The notes under the pieces: generated by a model
Database searches by the model: none
What the model was told of the DNA's origin: nothing
What the model saw: the letters and a program-made list of their open reading frames with translations, nothing else
Shown here: piece by piece, positions 26,801 through 36,460 of the stretch
Position numbering within the stretch: the stretch's first letter is position 1
How the letters are laid out: the number at the start of each line of letters is the position of its first letter
Assembly: GCF_004331435.1 (NCBI RefSeq)
Contig: NZ_SJKA01000004.1
Location: 186,001 to 250,000 of the forward strand
DNA: 64,000 nucleotides
Origin: Kribbella sindirgiensis
GTDB taxonomy: Bacteria > Actinomycetota > Actinomycetes > Propionibacteriales > Kribbellaceae
Direction of reading: 5' to 3'
Position numbers and translations under genes: made by a program

Positions 26801-28555
26801 TCAGCCGGGGTAGGTGGGGATGATGGTGGCCTCGCTGTTGTCGGAGTCCATGGAGACCCAGCCGAGGTCCTTGCTGAGCCAGTGGATGCGGCCGGCGTCG
26901 TCCTGGATCACCGGCAGCGTGTCCTTGTGCGTGTTCGACGCGACGTGTTCGGGGACGAAGCCCGGCGCCGAACCGGGCAGCAACTGCAGGCTGGAGCCGT
27001 CCGTGCTGACCAGCCAGGCCTGGGGCGCCGCGTTGCCGGACCCGATCACGATGATGTTCTGCTTGTCCCAGGCCGCGTCCGTGATGTTGGTCAGCTGCAG
27101 CCTCAGCTGCCGGAACTCCCCCAGCATCAACTGCTTGCCGCCGTCCGTGGTCTGGACCGTCGCGGTCTGGACATAGTTCTGCCCGGTGGCCGCGCTGTGC
27201 ATCACCAGCAGCGCCCGGACACCGTCCGGCGCCATCCTCAGAGCGACCGGAGTGTCTTTCCCGAAGTCGGTCGCGACCGGGACCAGACGCCCGTCGTCGC
27301 GGCGGACGCGCAGCCGCGGGTGGTCGCTGTCGGCCCTGTCCAGGAACCACAGGTTGTCCTGGCCGTCGAAGCTCGGCGTCAAGGTCTTTCCGTCGACCGG
27401 GATCTGGGTCGCCTTGCCGGCGTTGTCGGCCGGCTCCAGCTTCCCGTAGACGACCTTGTGACCGTCGGCGGTGACGATCGCGCCGGCGTCACCCGCCAGC
27501 GTGACCGCGAAGGCCCGTGCCTTGTGGAGCGCCAGCGGGCCCGAGTTCAGCGGCTCGGCGGAGATGTTCGACGACCCGTCCAGCCCGACGATCCGCTGCG
27601 GTTTCTCCCCCAGCAGCCCGTACAGCTTGGTCATCGCACCGACCGACGCCTGCGGGTCGTACGCGCTGAAGTTGGTGAACGGCAGCACCTCCGGCTCGTC
27701 CGGAAGCAGCGGCGCGCCGCCGACGGTGATCTTGGCCCGGAGGTTCAGCTGGTTGAGCGTCCAGACGATCTGCGCCGCCAGCAGCCGCCGGTCCTGGTCG
27801 CGGAGCGATCCGGCGGTGTCGTTCAGCGCCACGGTGGCCACGCCGAGGTCCACCGGGACCGACACCTGCACCTCGGTGCCGGGCGGTGCGATGGAGACGA
27901 CGCCGTTGCCCAGCCGCGTGGTCGGGCCTTTCAGCAGCTCCTGGATGAGCTGCGTCGCAGCCTGGCCGGACGGGAGGTTCTGCGGCAGCCAGACCTGGTC
28001 CGGCACCAGCAGGTTCCTGGGCTGGTTGAAGAAGTACAGGTCCCGGGGGGCGAGTTTCAGGTCGACCTGGTTGCTGCCCAGGTACGCGCCCGGGGGCGCC
28101 TTGGCGACCCGGAGCTGCCCGTCGACCTTCTTCAGCTGGAAGAAGAAGTCGGCCTTCTCGTTCGACGCGGCCGGGGTCCACTCACCGCGCGCACCGATCG
28201 TGGCGATCTTCTTGGCGGTCAGCTGGATCCCGCCGTCCTTCCGGGTCAGTGACTCGGGATTCTGGTCGTACACCACGGTCTGCGACTCCGGCTTCCACTC
28301 CCCCGCGGCCTCCGGGGTCATGTACTGCCGCGCCACGTCGTACGCCTGGGAGTCCGACATCGCCTCCAGGAAGCCGCTGACGATGGACATGTCGTCGACG
28401 TTCGCCCGCGGCGGCTTCGCCTCGACGCCGACGCCGCCCAGGTCCGGTGCGAGGCCCTGGCGCTCGCCGTTGCGGACGGTGCCCTTGGTCGGTACGGTCG
28501 CGCAGCCGCCGAGCAGCGCCACGGCCAGCAGTACTCCGAGCAGCCGGCGTCTCAC
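26801..28555 (-). CDS. lpqB: lipoprotein LpqB, MtrB accessory factor
   Basis: 584 residues. Lipoprotein signal with Cys18 (LLAVALLGGC). The N-terminal part (~40-180) has the LpqB fold, then a GerMN-like domain (about 190-310), and the C-terminus is a beta-propeller (VDGKTLTPSFDGQDNLWFLD, AVTLAGDAGAIVTADGHKVV). LpqB contacts the extracytoplasmic region of MtrB and modulates MtrA phosphorylation and cell division (shown in Mycobacterium). GTG start with GAGGAG upstream, overlapping the mtrB stop as GTGA, so it is coupled. Confidence 0.96.
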   Translation of the reverse strand: MRRRLLGVLLAVALLGGCATVPTKGTVRNGERQGLAPDLGGVGVEAKPPRANVDDMSIVSGFLEAMSDSQAYDVARQYMTPEAAGEWKPESQTVVYDQNPESLTRKDGGIQLTAKKIATIGARGEWTPAASNEKADFFFQLKKVDGQLRVAKAPPGAYLGSNQVDLKLAPRDLYFFNQPRNLLVPDQVWLPQNLPSGQAATQLIQELLKGPTTRLGNGVVSIAPPGTEVQVSVPVDLGVATVALNDTAGSLRDQDRRLLAAQIVWTLNQLNLRAKITVGGAPLLPDEPEVLPFTNFSAYDPQASVGAMTKLYGLLGEKPQRIVGLDGSSNISAEPLNSGPLALHKARAFAVTLAGDAGAIVTADGHKVVYGKLEPADNAGKATQIPVDGKTLTPSFDGQDNLWFLDRADSDHPRLRVRRDDGRLVPVATDFGKDTPVALRMAPDGVRALLVMHSAATGQNYVQTATVQTTDGGKQLMLGEFRQLRLQLTNITDAAWDKQNIIVIGSGNAAPQAWLVSTDGSSLQLLPGSAPGFVPEHVASNTHKDTLPVIQDDAGRIHWLSKDLGWVSMDSDNSEATIIPTYPG

Positions 28556-30306
28556 AGCTCCTCACCGCCGCTCAGCTTCTGGTACGGCGCACCGACGTCG
28601 ACGAGCTCGGTGACGACCCGGGTCGCGTCGGCCGGGCGCGGTGGCAGCGGCGACCCGGTGAGCGCCACGTCCGGGCGGCGCGGCAGGGTCAGGCGGAAGT
28701 ACGCGCCGTCGCCGGGTGAACCCCACGCATCCAGGCGGCCGCCGTGCAGCCGGGCGTCCTCGAGCGCGATCGACAGGCCGAGGCCGGTGCCACCCGTGGT
28801 CCGGGCCCGGGCCGGGTCGGCCCGCCAGAACCGGCTGAACACCATCTCCGCCTCCTCGGACCGGAACCCGACCCCGTGGTCGCGGACGGCCACCGCGGCG
28901 GCATCGTCGTCGTACGCCGTGCTGATCTTGATCGGCAGGCCTTCGCTGTGCTCGATCGCGTTGCCAATCAGGTTGCGCAGGATCCGCTCGATCCGGCGGG
29001 AGTCGACCTTGGCCCGGCACGGCCGCGGCATGTCCAGCTCGACCGGGCAGCCCTTGCGGTCCAGCAGGGTCTCGTGGTTCTCCAGGACGCGGTTGACGAT
29101 GTCGCGCAGGTCGACGTCCTCCAGGTCCAGGGCGGCCGCTCCGGCGTCGAACCGGCTGATCTCCAGCAGGTCGGCGAGCAGCTCCTCGAACCGGTTGAGC
29201 TCGTTCTGCAGCAGCTCCACCGAGCGGCGGCTGATCGGGTCGAACTGGTCACGGCTCTCGTGCAGCAGGTCGGCGGCCATCCGGACCGTGGTCAGCGGCG
29301 TCCGCAGCTCATGGGACACGTCCGACACGAACCGGCGCTGCAGCCGGGACAGCTCCTCCAGCCGGCGGATCTGCCGCTGCAGGTTGGAGGCCATCTTGTT
29401 GAACGACACCGCCAGCCGCGCCAGGTCGTCGGTGCCGCGGACCTGCATCCGCTCCTCGAGCTTGCCGGCCGCCAGCCGCTCAGCGATGCGCCGGGCCATC
29501 CGCACCGGGGTCACGACCTGCCGGGTGACCAGCCAGGCCACAGCACCGAGCAGAACGATCAGCAACAGACCCGCGGTCACCAGAGCCCGCTGTACGACGT
29601 CCAGCGTCTCCTGCTGCGCCGTGAGCGGGAACAGGAAGTAGATCGCGTACTTGTCGCCGGTGGAGTCGATCCGGATCTGCGAACCGATCACCAGCCCCGG
29701 GACGCTCGGGCTCTCCCGGTAGTTGATCAGCGTGTACGTGTCCCACAGCTTGGAGCCGTCGCTCACCACGGAGGAGGCCAGAGGTTGCGGGATCGAGTTG
29801 CTGTCGACCAGTCCGGTGTAGCGGATCGCGTTGGACGCCGCCTGGTCGGTCGGCACCAGCAGGACGTCGTACAGGCCCGGGCGGTTGGAGCCGAGGACCA
29901 GCTTGGACAGCTCCTGGTTGACGGTGTTGCGGTTGGCGGCGTCGATCCGCACGGTCAGCTGCTGGAGCTGTGCACGGACCTCCGCCTGGGCGCTGTCGCG
30001 GCGGGACTCCAGGACACCGTCGGTGACCTGGCTCATCATCACCCAGCCGACCAGGATCAGGACCAGCGTCGACATCAGCAAGGTGCCGGTGACGATCCGC
30101 GCCTGGATGGACCGCCGCCAGATGTCCGGCCAGTGCTTGGGGTGGGTCCGCCACAGCGGCTGCGGCTGGGCAGACCAATCCACCGCGGCGACGGTCACCA
30201 ACTCTGTCCCGCGGGCCTCGGCCGCCTCCTGCTCGGGCGGTGCCGTCGGCTGCCCGCCCTGGTGGTCGGCGATCTGTCCGGTGTGTACCTCGGTGCCGGG
30301 GTCCAC
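28552..30306 (-). CDS. mtrB: sensor histidine kinase MtrB
   Basis: 584 residues from the GTG at 30306. Membrane helices at ~71-92 and 243-261 enclose an extracytoplasmic sensor; HAMP ~262-315; HisKA FVSDVSHELRTPLTTV with His332; HATPase boxes NLIGNAIEHSEG, DHGVGF and GTGLGLSIA. The cytoplasmic N-terminal 60 residues are acidic and disordered. MtrB phosphorylates MtrA and governs cell-wall and division genes. The start is 50 bases after the mtrA stop, within the same operon; no earlier in-frame ATG, GTG or TTG exists. Confidence 0.97.
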   Translation of the reverse strand: MDPGTEVHTGQIADHQGGQPTAPPEQEAAEARGTELVTVAAVDWSAQPQPLWRTHPKHWPDIWRRSIQARIVTGTLLMSTLVLILVGWVMMSQVTDGVLESRRDSAQAEVRAQLQQLTVRIDAANRNTVNQELSKLVLGSNRPGLYDVLLVPTDQAASNAIRYTGLVDSNSIPQPLASSVVSDGSKLWDTYTLINYRESPSVPGLVIGSQIRIDSTGDKYAIYFLFPLTAQQETLDVVQRALVTAGLLLIVLLGAVAWLVTRQVVTPVRMARRIAERLAAGKLEERMQVRGTDDLARLAVSFNKMASNLQRQIRRLEELSRLQRRFVSDVSHELRTPLTTVRMAADLLHESRDQFDPISRRSVELLQNELNRFEELLADLLEISRFDAGAAALDLEDVDLRDIVNRVLENHETLLDRKGCPVELDMPRPCRAKVDSRRIERILRNLIGNAIEHSEGLPIKISTAYDDDAAAVAVRDHGVGFRSEEAEMVFSRFWRADPARARTTGGTGLGLSIALEDARLHGGRLDAWGSPGDGAYFRLTLPRRPDVALTGSPLPPRPADATRVVTELVDVGAPYQKLSGGEEL

Positions 30307-30356
30307 ACCGGAGTCGTCGGCGGCAGCCTGCGACTCTTGGCCGCGTCCGTACTCGA

Positions 30357-31055
30357 TCAGTCCGCACCCGCCTTGTATCCGACACCGCGGACCGTGACCA
30401 CGATCTCCGGGTGCTCAGGGTCCTTCTCGATCTTGGAGCGCAGCCGCTGGACGTGCACGTTCACCAGCCGGGTGTCGGCGGCGTGCCGGTAGCCCCAGAC
30501 CTGCTCCAGCAGCACCTCGCGGGTGAACACCTGCCAGGGCTTCGACGCCAGGCAGACCAGCAGGTCGAACTCCAGCGGCGTCAGCTGGATCGTCTCGCCG
30601 GCCCGCTTCACCGAGTGGCCGGCGACGTCGATGGTGAGGTCGCCGATGGTCAGCGACTCCGGACCGGGCTCGTCCATCCGGCGCAGCCGGGCCCGGATCC
30701 GGGCCACCAGCTCCTTCGGCTTGAACGGCTTGACCACGTAGTCGTCGGCGCCGGACTCCAGCCCGAGCACCACGTCGACCGTGTCGCTCTTGGCGGTCAG
30801 CATCACGATCGGCACGCCGGACTCCGCCCGGATCGCCCGGCAGACGTCGATCCCGTCCATACCCGGCAGCATCAGGTCGAGCAGCAGCAGATCGGGCTTG
30901 AACTCCCGGAACGCCGGTACCGCCTTGTCACCGGTTGCGACCAGATAGGTGTCGTAGCCCTCGTTGCGCAGCACGATGCTGAGCATCTCCGACAACGCTG
31001 TGTCGTCGTCGACGATGAGGATGCGGCCCCGCATCGTCCGGTTACCGTCTGCCAC
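30357..31055 (-). CDS. mtrA: response regulator MtrA
   Basis: 232 residues from the GTG at 31055 (AAGGAG upstream, about eight bases); an ATG at 31034 is an alternative. The receiver domain has RILIVDDD and LLLLDLMLPGMDG with phospho-acceptor Asp near residue 60 and KPFKPKELVARIRA; the C-terminal OmpR winged helix (HSVKRAGETIQLTPLEFDLL, WGYRHAADTRLVNVHVQRLR) binds DNA. MtrA is an essential or key regulator of wall synthesis, division and, in Streptomyces, development. First gene of the mtrA-mtrB-lpqB-comF run. Confidence 0.98.
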   Translation of the reverse strand: MADGNRTMRGRILIVDDDTALSEMLSIVLRNEGYDTYLVATGDKAVPAFREFKPDLLLLDLMLPGMDGIDVCRAIRAESGVPIVMLTAKSDTVDVVLGLESGADDYVVKPFKPKELVARIRARLRRMDEPGPESLTIGDLTIDVAGHSVKRAGETIQLTPLEFDLLVCLASKPWQVFTREVLLEQVWGYRHAADTRLVNVHVQRLRSKIEKDPEHPEIVVTVRGVGYKAGAD

Positions 31056-31300
31056 GCCCTTAGCTCCTTGCCGTCCGCTGCCGACCGATTCGACTGCTCG
31101 GGGTGCGCCCGGCGGGTGCCAGGCCGTACGCACTACGGATAGTGTCCCATTCCCCCGGTACTGCACACGCCGGATCGCCGTATGACCCCGAGTTGGGCTG
31201 TGATCATCCGGGATCATGGTGCACTGCGGGGGTTCACCACAACTCACGTGCCGGTTGGCACGACGGTTCACCCGACACAGTCACCGGGAGGAGGGACGCA

Positions 31301-32320
31301 GTGGCCGACCAGACTATGCGCCTGCACGACGACGTGGCGACCGAGCCGCTGCGGCCGTGGCTGCCGGCGGATCTGCTCGACAACGCCGCCCGGACCATCT
31401 CCGACAACAAGACGATCATGCTGGGGCTGCCGGTGCTCGCCGGGATCGCCCTGGTCGCGGTGCAGGCCGTCCTGACCGAGGTCGCCGTACCGGGTGGGCT
31501 CGGCGGGTTCTTCGGGACGGAGGATCCGTTCGGGCAGGCCGGTGCGGCCCTTTTGCTCACGTACGGCGTACAGGTGGTGCTGTTCTCGGTGGTGTCGAGC
31601 ATGCTGGCCGGCATCATCGCGCTGGCCGCGGTACGGAGCCAGCTGGCGCACCGGGCCGGTCCGCGCGAGCTGATGCGCCTGGTGCGACCTGCGCTGCCCG
31701 CACTCGCTGCTGTCGGCCTGGTGCAGTCCCTGTCGTTCATGCTGCTGATCGGCGGCTGGGGGCTCGCAGTGCTCGGTATCGGCGCCGGAGCGGACGCCGC
31801 GGTGTCCTCCGCGGCGGCCGGGGCCGCAGCGCTGGCGATGATGTTCGTCGCCGGCGTCCTGGTGCTGATCTTCGGCGTCCGGCTGGTGCTCGCGGGCACC
31901 GTGGTGCTGATGGAAGGCCGGCATGCACCGGATATCGGTCTGTACATCCCGGTCCGGGTGGGTGTCTGGGGTGCGCTGCGGCGGTCCTGGCAGCTCGTGA
32001 AGGGCAAGTTCTGGCGGGTGTTCGGGATCCTGCTGTTCGGCGGGCTGGTGGTGAACATCATCGGCTACGCGCTGCAGTTCGGCGTGAGCGCGCTGATCAT
32101 CACCGTCGGCGCGTGGGCCGATCTGAGTGACAGCACCGGTGCCGTGGTGGTGACGATCGTGCTGGGCGTGGCGGCCGGGATCGCGACGCTGATGACGCTG
32201 ATCGCGAGCCTGGCGTTCATGTCCGCCGTGCAGGCCCTGATCTACCTCGACCTCCGGGTCCGCCGGGAAGGTCTCGACCTGTGGATGCGGCCGGCCCTGC
32301 GGTTCGAGGAGCCGGTGTGA
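31301..32320 (+). CDS. multi-pass membrane protein of the MoxR gene cluster
   Basis: 339 residues from the GTG at 31301, with GGAGGAGGG five bases upstream. About six membrane helices (IMLGLPVLAGIALVAVQAVL, LLTYGVQVVLFSVVSSMLAG, ALAMMFVAGVLVLIFGVRLV and others). No enzyme motif. It opens the operon membrane protein-DUF4129-DUF4350-MoxR-DUF58 and overlaps DUF4129 as GTGA; M. tuberculosis has a similar membrane protein (Rv3690) before Rv3691 and moxR2. Divergent from mtrA across 245 bp that must hold both promoters. Role unknown; presumably a membrane part of the MoxR system. Confidence 0.8.
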   Translation: MADQTMRLHDDVATEPLRPWLPADLLDNAARTISDNKTIMLGLPVLAGIALVAVQAVLTEVAVPGGLGGFFGTEDPFGQAGAALLLTYGVQVVLFSVVSSMLAGIIALAAVRSQLAHRAGPRELMRLVRPALPALAAVGLVQSLSFMLLIGGWGLAVLGIGAGADAAVSSAAAGAAALAMMFVAGVLVLIFGVRLVLAGTVVLMEGRHAPDIGLYIPVRVGVWGALRRSWQLVKGKFWRVFGILLFGGLVVNIIGYALQFGVSALIITVGAWADLSDSTGAVVVTIVLGVAAGIATLMTLIASLAFMSAVQALIYLDLRVRREGLDLWMRPALRFEEPV

Positions 32321-32958
32321 CCTTCTTCGTGACCTTCTTCCCGCTGGAGCCGCCGGTCGACATCGACCGGGACCAGGCCGCCCAGGAGGCGGCCAAGGAG
32401 CTGTCCAAGTCCGCGTACCGGGACTCCGGCTCACTGATCGAGCGGGCCCTCGGCAAGGTGGTGGACTGGATCGGAGACCTGCTGGACAGCCTCACCGGTT
32501 CGTCACCCAACGGCCACGCCGGTCTGACCATGCTGATCGGCCTGCTGGTCCTTGTGGTGGTCGTGGTGCTCTGGCGGTCCGGCGTACTGCGGACCAGCCG
32601 GAGGGTGAAGGCCCAGGCCGTTTTCGACACCACCCGTCCGCACAGCGCCGCGGAGTACCGCGCACTGGCGGAGCGGGAGGCTGCGGCCGGAGACTTCGCG
32701 TTGGCGATCCGCAGCCGCTTCCGGGCGTGTGTAGCGGAGCTGACCGAGCGGACCGTGCTGGACGAGCGGCCCGGACGTACGGCGTACGAGGTCGTTGCTG
32801 ATGCGTCGCGAGCAGCACCGGTGCTGCGTGACCCGCTGCAGCCGGCCGCACTGGTGTTCACGGAGGTTGTCTACGGCAACCGCCCCGGGACGCCGGAGCG
32901 GTACGCCGTTGTCGTGGCGGCTGATGACGCCGCACGGACTGCACGGGTGGCTGCATGA
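32317..32958 (+). CDS. DUF4129 domain membrane protein
   Basis: 213 residues, GTG start overlapping the previous stop. One strong helix (LTMLIGLLVLVVVVVLWRSG, ~70-90) separates an N-terminal extracytoplasmic part (EAAKELSKSAYRDSGSLIER) from a cytoplasmic DUF4129 region with RALAEREAAAGDFALAIRSR and RTAYEVVADA. DUF4129 is fused to transglutaminase-like proteins or stands next to MoxR/DUF58 genes. Its last codons overlap the DUF4350 start by four bases. Function unknown. Confidence 0.85.
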   Translation: MTFFVTFFPLEPPVDIDRDQAAQEAAKELSKSAYRDSGSLIERALGKVVDWIGDLLDSLTGSSPNGHAGLTMLIGLLVLVVVVVLWRSGVLRTSRRVKAQAVFDTTRPHSAAEYRALAEREAAAGDFALAIRSRFRACVAELTERTVLDERPGRTAYEVVADASRAAPVLRDPLQPAALVFTEVVYGNRPGTPERYAVVVAADDAARTARVAA

Positions 32959-34097
32959 GTACACCGGTCGGGCGGAGCGTTGGCGAGAGCTGGCGTGCGT
33001 TGCGGACACCGCTCCTCGTCACTGGCCTCATTGTGCTGGCTGCGATCGTTGTCCTGATCGCAACGACCGCACGGACGTCAGGACAGTTCAGCCCCGACTC
33101 CACCGAGTCGACGGGGGCACGGGCGCTGGCAGCGTTGCTGGAGGACCACAACGTCGACGTACACGGCACGGAGTCGCTGAACGACGCCGTACAAGCAGGA
33201 GGCGGCAGTACGCTCCTCATCGGGCCAGGCGGCTCATTGGACGACGGGGACTGGCGGCGGATCGCGGATGCGCAGTGGAGCCACGTCATCCTGATGCGGC
33301 CCGGCAGCCGCGCTCTGGACGCTCTGGCGCCCGGTGTACGGCCGACCGGTAACTCGCTGGCCGTCCGCAGCCGTGAGCCTGGCTGTGAGCTTCCCGCCGC
33401 GGTGAAGGCCGGCACGGTCACCGTCAACGGACCGACGTACTCCGCTCCTGAGGGTGCGACCACCTGTTACGGCGACGGCATCAACAACACCGTCATCCGG
33501 CTGCAGGTCGGCGACCGGCTCGTCGACGTGATCGGTACGCCGTCGTCGTTCATCAACGACCGCCTCGCAGAGGACGGCAACGCGGCGTTGGCGCTCAACC
33601 TGCTCGGCACGCACCAGGACCTGACCTGGTACCTGCCGCAGTGGGAGTCGGACTACCCCGACTCCGACGGCGAGAGCAGCGCACAGCTGATCCCGCCTGA
33701 TGTCCGCTACATCGCCTGGGCGCTGGCGTTCGCCGTACTGGTCGTAGCGATCTGGCGCGGGCGGCGGCTCGGCCCTGTGGTGGCAGAGCGGCTGCCGGTG
33801 ATCGTGCACGCGGCTGAGACGACCGAGGGCAGGGCCAGGCTCTACCGACGCTCCCGGGCCCGAGACCGCGCCGCATCGGCCTTGCGCGAGTCTGCACTCG
33901 GCCAACTGCACGAGGCGCACGGCATCCCGCGGCGGGCCGATCCGTCGGCCGTGGTCGCGACTGTCGCCGCACGGACCGGCCGGGACCCCGCCATGCTGTA
34001 CGAGCTGCTTTACGGCCTGCCGCCGCTCACCGACGCCGCTCTGATGTCCTTGTCCCAGGAACTCGACGTACTGACGCAGGAGGTACGACACCCGTGA
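32955..34097 (+). CDS. DUF4350 domain membrane protein
   Basis: 380 residues. Helix at ~20-40 (PLLVTGLIVLAAIVVLIATT), an extracytoplasmic DUF4350 domain resembling a Gat1-like fold (STGARALAALLEDHNVDVHG, STLLIGPGG), a second helix near 245-265 (VRYIAWALAFAVLVVAIWRG), then a helical cytoplasmic tail rich in Arg and Ala. Two Cys (GCELPAA and TTCYGDG) may form a disulfide outside. Homologue of Rv3691, which also precedes moxR2. Overlaps MoxR as GTGA. Probably forms a membrane complex with DUF4129 and the MoxR/DUF58 pair. Confidence 0.85.
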   Translation: MSTPVGRSVGESWRALRTPLLVTGLIVLAAIVVLIATTARTSGQFSPDSTESTGARALAALLEDHNVDVHGTESLNDAVQAGGGSTLLIGPGGSLDDGDWRRIADAQWSHVILMRPGSRALDALAPGVRPTGNSLAVRSREPGCELPAAVKAGTVTVNGPTYSAPEGATTCYGDGINNTVIRLQVGDRLVDVIGTPSSFINDRLAEDGNAALALNLLGTHQDLTWYLPQWESDYPDSDGESSAQLIPPDVRYIAWALAFAVLVVAIWRGRRLGPVVAERLPVIVHAAETTEGRARLYRRSRARDRAASALRESALGQLHEAHGIPRRADPSAVVATVAARTGRDPAMLYELLYGLPPLTDAALMSLSQELDVLTQEVRHP

Positions 34098-35065
34098 CGA
34101 CTACCGAGGTCACCGCGGACCAGGCCCGGCAGGCGCTGGTCGCGCTCCGGACCGAGATCGGCAAGGCGGTGGTCGGCCAGGACACTGCTGTGACCGCACT
34201 GGTACTCGCCCTGCTCTGCCGTGGCCACGTGCTGCTGGAGGGCGTCCCGGGTACGGCGAAGACGCTCATGGTGCGGGCACTGTCGACGGCAATGCGGCTG
34301 GACACCAAGCGCGTGCAGTTCACCCCCGACCTGATGCCGGGTGACGTGACCGGGTCGCTGGTGTACGACGCGAAGACGAGCGAGTTCGAGTTCCGGCCGG
34401 GTCCTGTGTTCACGAACATCCTGCTGGCGGATGAGATCAACCGGACGCCACCGAAGACACAGGCGGCGTTGCTGGAGGCAATGGAGGAGCGCCAGGTCAC
34501 TGTGGACGGCGAGCCGCGCAAGCTCCCGGTTCCGTTCGTCGTCGCCGCGACCCAGAACCCAGTGGAGTACGAGGGCACCTACCCACTGCCCGAGGCGCAG
34601 CTGGACCGGTTCCTGCTGAAGGTGACGCTGGACATCCCGCCACGCGACGCGGAGATCGCCGTACTCGCTCGGCACGCGCAGGGCTTCGACCCCCGCGATC
34701 TGGAGGCTGCTGGGTTGCGCCCGGTGGCCGGCCCGGAGGACCTGCTGGCCGGACAGAACGCCGTACGCCGGGTTGCGGTCCGCGAGGACGTACTGGCGTA
34801 CGTCGTCGACCTGTGCCGCGCCACGCGCCAGTCGCCGTCGCTGCAACTGGGTGTCTCGCCACGTGGTGCCACGGCGTTGCTGGCGGTCTCCCGCGCGTGG
34901 GCCTGGCTGTCGGGCCGCGACTACGTGATCCCGGACGACGTGAAGGCGATGGCGCGTCCTTGCCTTCGGCATCGAGTGCAGGTGCGGCCCGAGGCCGAGC
35001 TGGAGGGTGTCAGCGCGGACGCGGTGCTGGAGAGCGTGCTCGCGACGGTGCCGGTGCCACGCTGA
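34094..35065 (+). CDS. MoxR-family AAA+ ATPase
   Basis: 323 residues. Walker A GHVLLEGVPGTAKTLMVRAL, Walker B LLADEINRTPPKTQAALLEA, sensor and arginine finger EYEGTYPLPEAQLDRFLLKV. MoxR proteins are chaperone-like AAA+ ATPases that activate or assemble partners, most often the DUF58/VWA protein encoded next to them. GTG start overlapping the DUF4350 stop; stop shared with the DUF58 ATG (TGATG). The closest M. tuberculosis equivalent by context is moxR2 (Rv3692). Confidence 0.95.
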   Translation: MTTTEVTADQARQALVALRTEIGKAVVGQDTAVTALVLALLCRGHVLLEGVPGTAKTLMVRALSTAMRLDTKRVQFTPDLMPGDVTGSLVYDAKTSEFEFRPGPVFTNILLADEINRTPPKTQAALLEAMEERQVTVDGEPRKLPVPFVVAATQNPVEYEGTYPLPEAQLDRFLLKVTLDIPPRDAEIAVLARHAQGFDPRDLEAAGLRPVAGPEDLLAGQNAVRRVAVREDVLAYVVDLCRATRQSPSLQLGVSPRGATALLAVSRAWAWLSGRDYVIPDDVKAMARPCLRHRVQVRPEAELEGVSADAVLESVLATVPVPR

Positions 35066-36357
35066 TGGTCCTGACTGGTCGAGCCGGCATCCTGGCTGCA
35101 GCTGGAGTGGTGTTCGTCGCTCTGGTGATGCCGTCGTGGGCCGGTGTCGGTGTGGTCGTTGCCGCGGTGCTGGTGGTGTGTCTGGTGGACATACTGCTGG
35201 CCGGGTCGCCGCGGCGGCTGCAGTTCAGTCGGGAAGGTGACAACGCCGTACGGCTCGGTGAGCAGGCTGCGGTGAACCTGCTGATCACCAACCCGGGACG
35301 GCGAGTGCGCGGGTTGCTGCGGGACGCTTGGCCGCCGTCTGCCGGTGTCCTGGATCCACCGCACAAGCTGGACCTGCCCTCGGGCGAGCGGCGCCGGCTG
35401 ACAACACATCTGGTCCCCACGCGCAGGGGCGACCGGCACGCGTACCGGGTGACTGTGCGGTCCATCGGCCCGTTGGGGTTCGCCGGGCGTCAGGGATCGC
35501 ATCAGGTCGCCTGGACGCTGCGGGCGCTGCCGCCGTTCAAGAGCCGGAAGCACCTGCCGTCGCGGCTGGCCCGGTTGCGGGAGCTGGACGGCCGTACGGC
35601 GCTGCTGGTACGCGGGCAGGGGACGGAGTTCGACTCGCTACGGGACTACGTGCCGGGTGACGACGTACGGAGTATCGACTGGCGCGCGACGGCGCGGCGC
35701 GGGAACGTCGTACTGCGGACCTGGCGGCCGGAACGGGACCGGCAGGTCGTGATCGTGATCGACTCCGGGCGGCTGTCCGCGGGCCGCGTCGGCGATGCGC
35801 CGCGGCTGGACCACGCGATGGACGCCGCGTTGCTGCTGGCCGCGCTGGCCACCCGCGCCGGGGACCGTGTCTCCTTGCTGGCCTGCGATTCCGCGGTGCG
35901 GGCCGACGTACGGCGTCCTGCGCCGGAAGACGTGCTGCCGTCGTTCGTGAACGCTCTTGCGAACGTCGAGGCCGAGCTCGTACAGACCGACTTCCGCATT
36001 GTCGTGTCACAGGTGCTGGAGCGGTTGGGTCAACGCTCGCTCGTCGTCCTGCTGACGGGCCTCGACCCGGCGGTGATCGAGGAGTCCCTGCTACCTGTCA
36101 TCGGTCCGCTGCTGCGCCGTCACGTCGTACTGCTGGCGTCCGTGGCCGACCCGCGCCTCACGGAGCTCGAAGCCGCCCGCGGCGATCTGCTGGACGTGTA
36201 CGGCGCTGCCTCGGCGGCTCGCACCCGCCTCGACCGGGACCGTCTGACCGCCACTCTCACCCGGGCCGGCGTCACAGTCGTCGACGAACCCCCGGAACAC
36301 ATCGCCCCGGCGCTGGCGGACACGTACCTCTCGTTGAAGAAGGCTGGCCGGCTCTAG
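35065..36357 (+). CDS. DUF58 (VWA-like) protein, MoxR partner
   Basis: 430 residues from the ATG at 35065. Two N-terminal membrane helices (ILAAAGVVFVALVMPSWAGV and GVVVAAVLVVCLVDILLA), then a beta domain, then the DUF58 signature (SLRDYVPGDDVRSIDWRATA) leading into a VWA-like Rossmann region (RQVVIVIDSGRLSAGR). The usual VWA metal motif DxSxS is not complete here (D-S-G-R-L), so metal binding may be lost. It is the likely client of the MoxR ATPase. It ends the operon; in M. tuberculosis the next gene is the convergent SpoIIM-like Rv3694c, here displaced by 14.9 kb. Confidence 0.92.
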   Translation: MVLTGRAGILAAAGVVFVALVMPSWAGVGVVVAAVLVVCLVDILLAGSPRRLQFSREGDNAVRLGEQAAVNLLITNPGRRVRGLLRDAWPPSAGVLDPPHKLDLPSGERRRLTTHLVPTRRGDRHAYRVTVRSIGPLGFAGRQGSHQVAWTLRALPPFKSRKHLPSRLARLRELDGRTALLVRGQGTEFDSLRDYVPGDDVRSIDWRATARRGNVVLRTWRPERDRQVVIVIDSGRLSAGRVGDAPRLDHAMDAALLLAALATRAGDRVSLLACDSAVRADVRRPAPEDVLPSFVNALANVEAELVQTDFRIVVSQVLERLGQRSLVVLLTGLDPAVIEESLLPVIGPLLRRHVVLLASVADPRLTELEAARGDLLDVYGAASAARTRLDRDRLTATLTRAGVTVVDEPPEHIAPALADTYLSLKKAGRL

Positions 36358-36460
36358 GCCACTCTGGTTACGCGCAGGCTCGACGTCAACAACTCCGCGA
36401 ATCTGCAGGTTTTCGACAATTCTGCGGGTATGCTTGCGGTCAGCGACGTAAGGACCATCC

